Source: Bacilli bacterium (GTDB taxonomy: Bacteria > Bacillota_I > Bacilli_A > RF39 > UBA660). Taken from it: a DNA stretch of 5,276 bases. Under the pieces are notes generated by a model that was given only the letters and a program-made list of their open reading frames with translations, had not been told where the DNA came from and ran no database searches. Made by a program: the position numbers and the translations under genes. The DNA lies in contig JAQUFX010000048.1 in the NCBI GenBank assembly GCA_028684435.1, positions 1-5,276 of the forward strand, read 5' to 3'. Positions 5,260-5,276 of this stretch are shown in pieces (position 1 is the first letter of the stretch; each line of letters starts with the position of its first letter).

Positions 5260-5276
5260 GATTATTTTTTTGAAAC

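Noticed and set aside
1..5276. Alternative genetic code with TGA as Trp
   Set aside because: All seven Trp codons in the intact genes are TGG and no in-frame TGA is found, unlike what is expected for such a code in AT-rich DNA.

Overview
The window is very AT-rich, uses short intergenic gaps and strong AGGAGG/GGTGAT-type ribosome binding sites, and carries a neighbouring ylbD/ylbE-like pair and a Bacillus-type parC. This points to a low-GC Bacillota lineage (class Bacilli or a relative of the Mollicutes). All seven tryptophans in the five intact genes are TGG, all five genes end in TAA, and no in-frame TGA occurs. The standard code therefore fits better than the Mycoplasma/Spiroplasma code. 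The species cannot be named from this sequence.

Layout, left to right. (1) Positions 1-122 look like the end of an insertion sequence: the first 13 codons of a minus-strand transposase, its RBS and promoter, and two tandem 25-bp repeats. (2) At 151-880 is a plus-strand gene for a small protein with one N-terminal membrane segment and a secreted domain, distantly reminiscent of TasA/camelysin proteins, with its own promoter and terminator. (3) At 903-1588 is a transcription unit for a CPBP/Abi-like polytopic membrane protein whose metal-binding motifs are mostly lost. (4) At 1600-4125 is parC, topoisomerase IV subunit A, starting at GTG and without parE beside it. (5) At 4170-4748 are two small genes matching the YlbD and YlbE families, 3 bp apart and just downstream of parC. 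(6) At 4749-5276 there is no intact gene: it holds the decayed N-terminal part of a minus-strand transposase, a long hairpin that is probably a terminator, and a short direct repeat.

The chromosomal segment 151-4748 is a compact run of co-directional genes, with insertion-sequence material on both sides. The first two genes are separate units closed by intrinsic terminators. The promoters of the CPBP-like gene and parC are both extended -10 elements placed directly behind the preceding terminator. parC, ylbD and ylbE may be read together because no convincing terminator separates them. ParC would pair with a ParE encoded elsewhere to decatenate chromosomes.

I found no CRISPR array, RNA gene, toxin-antitoxin pair, defence island or clearly new multi-gene system. 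The items most worth a second look are the catalytically degenerate CPBP-like protein, the retained ylbDE pair, the membrane-anchored secreted protein, and the repeat-bearing IS end whose motif recurs in the promoter of the next gene.
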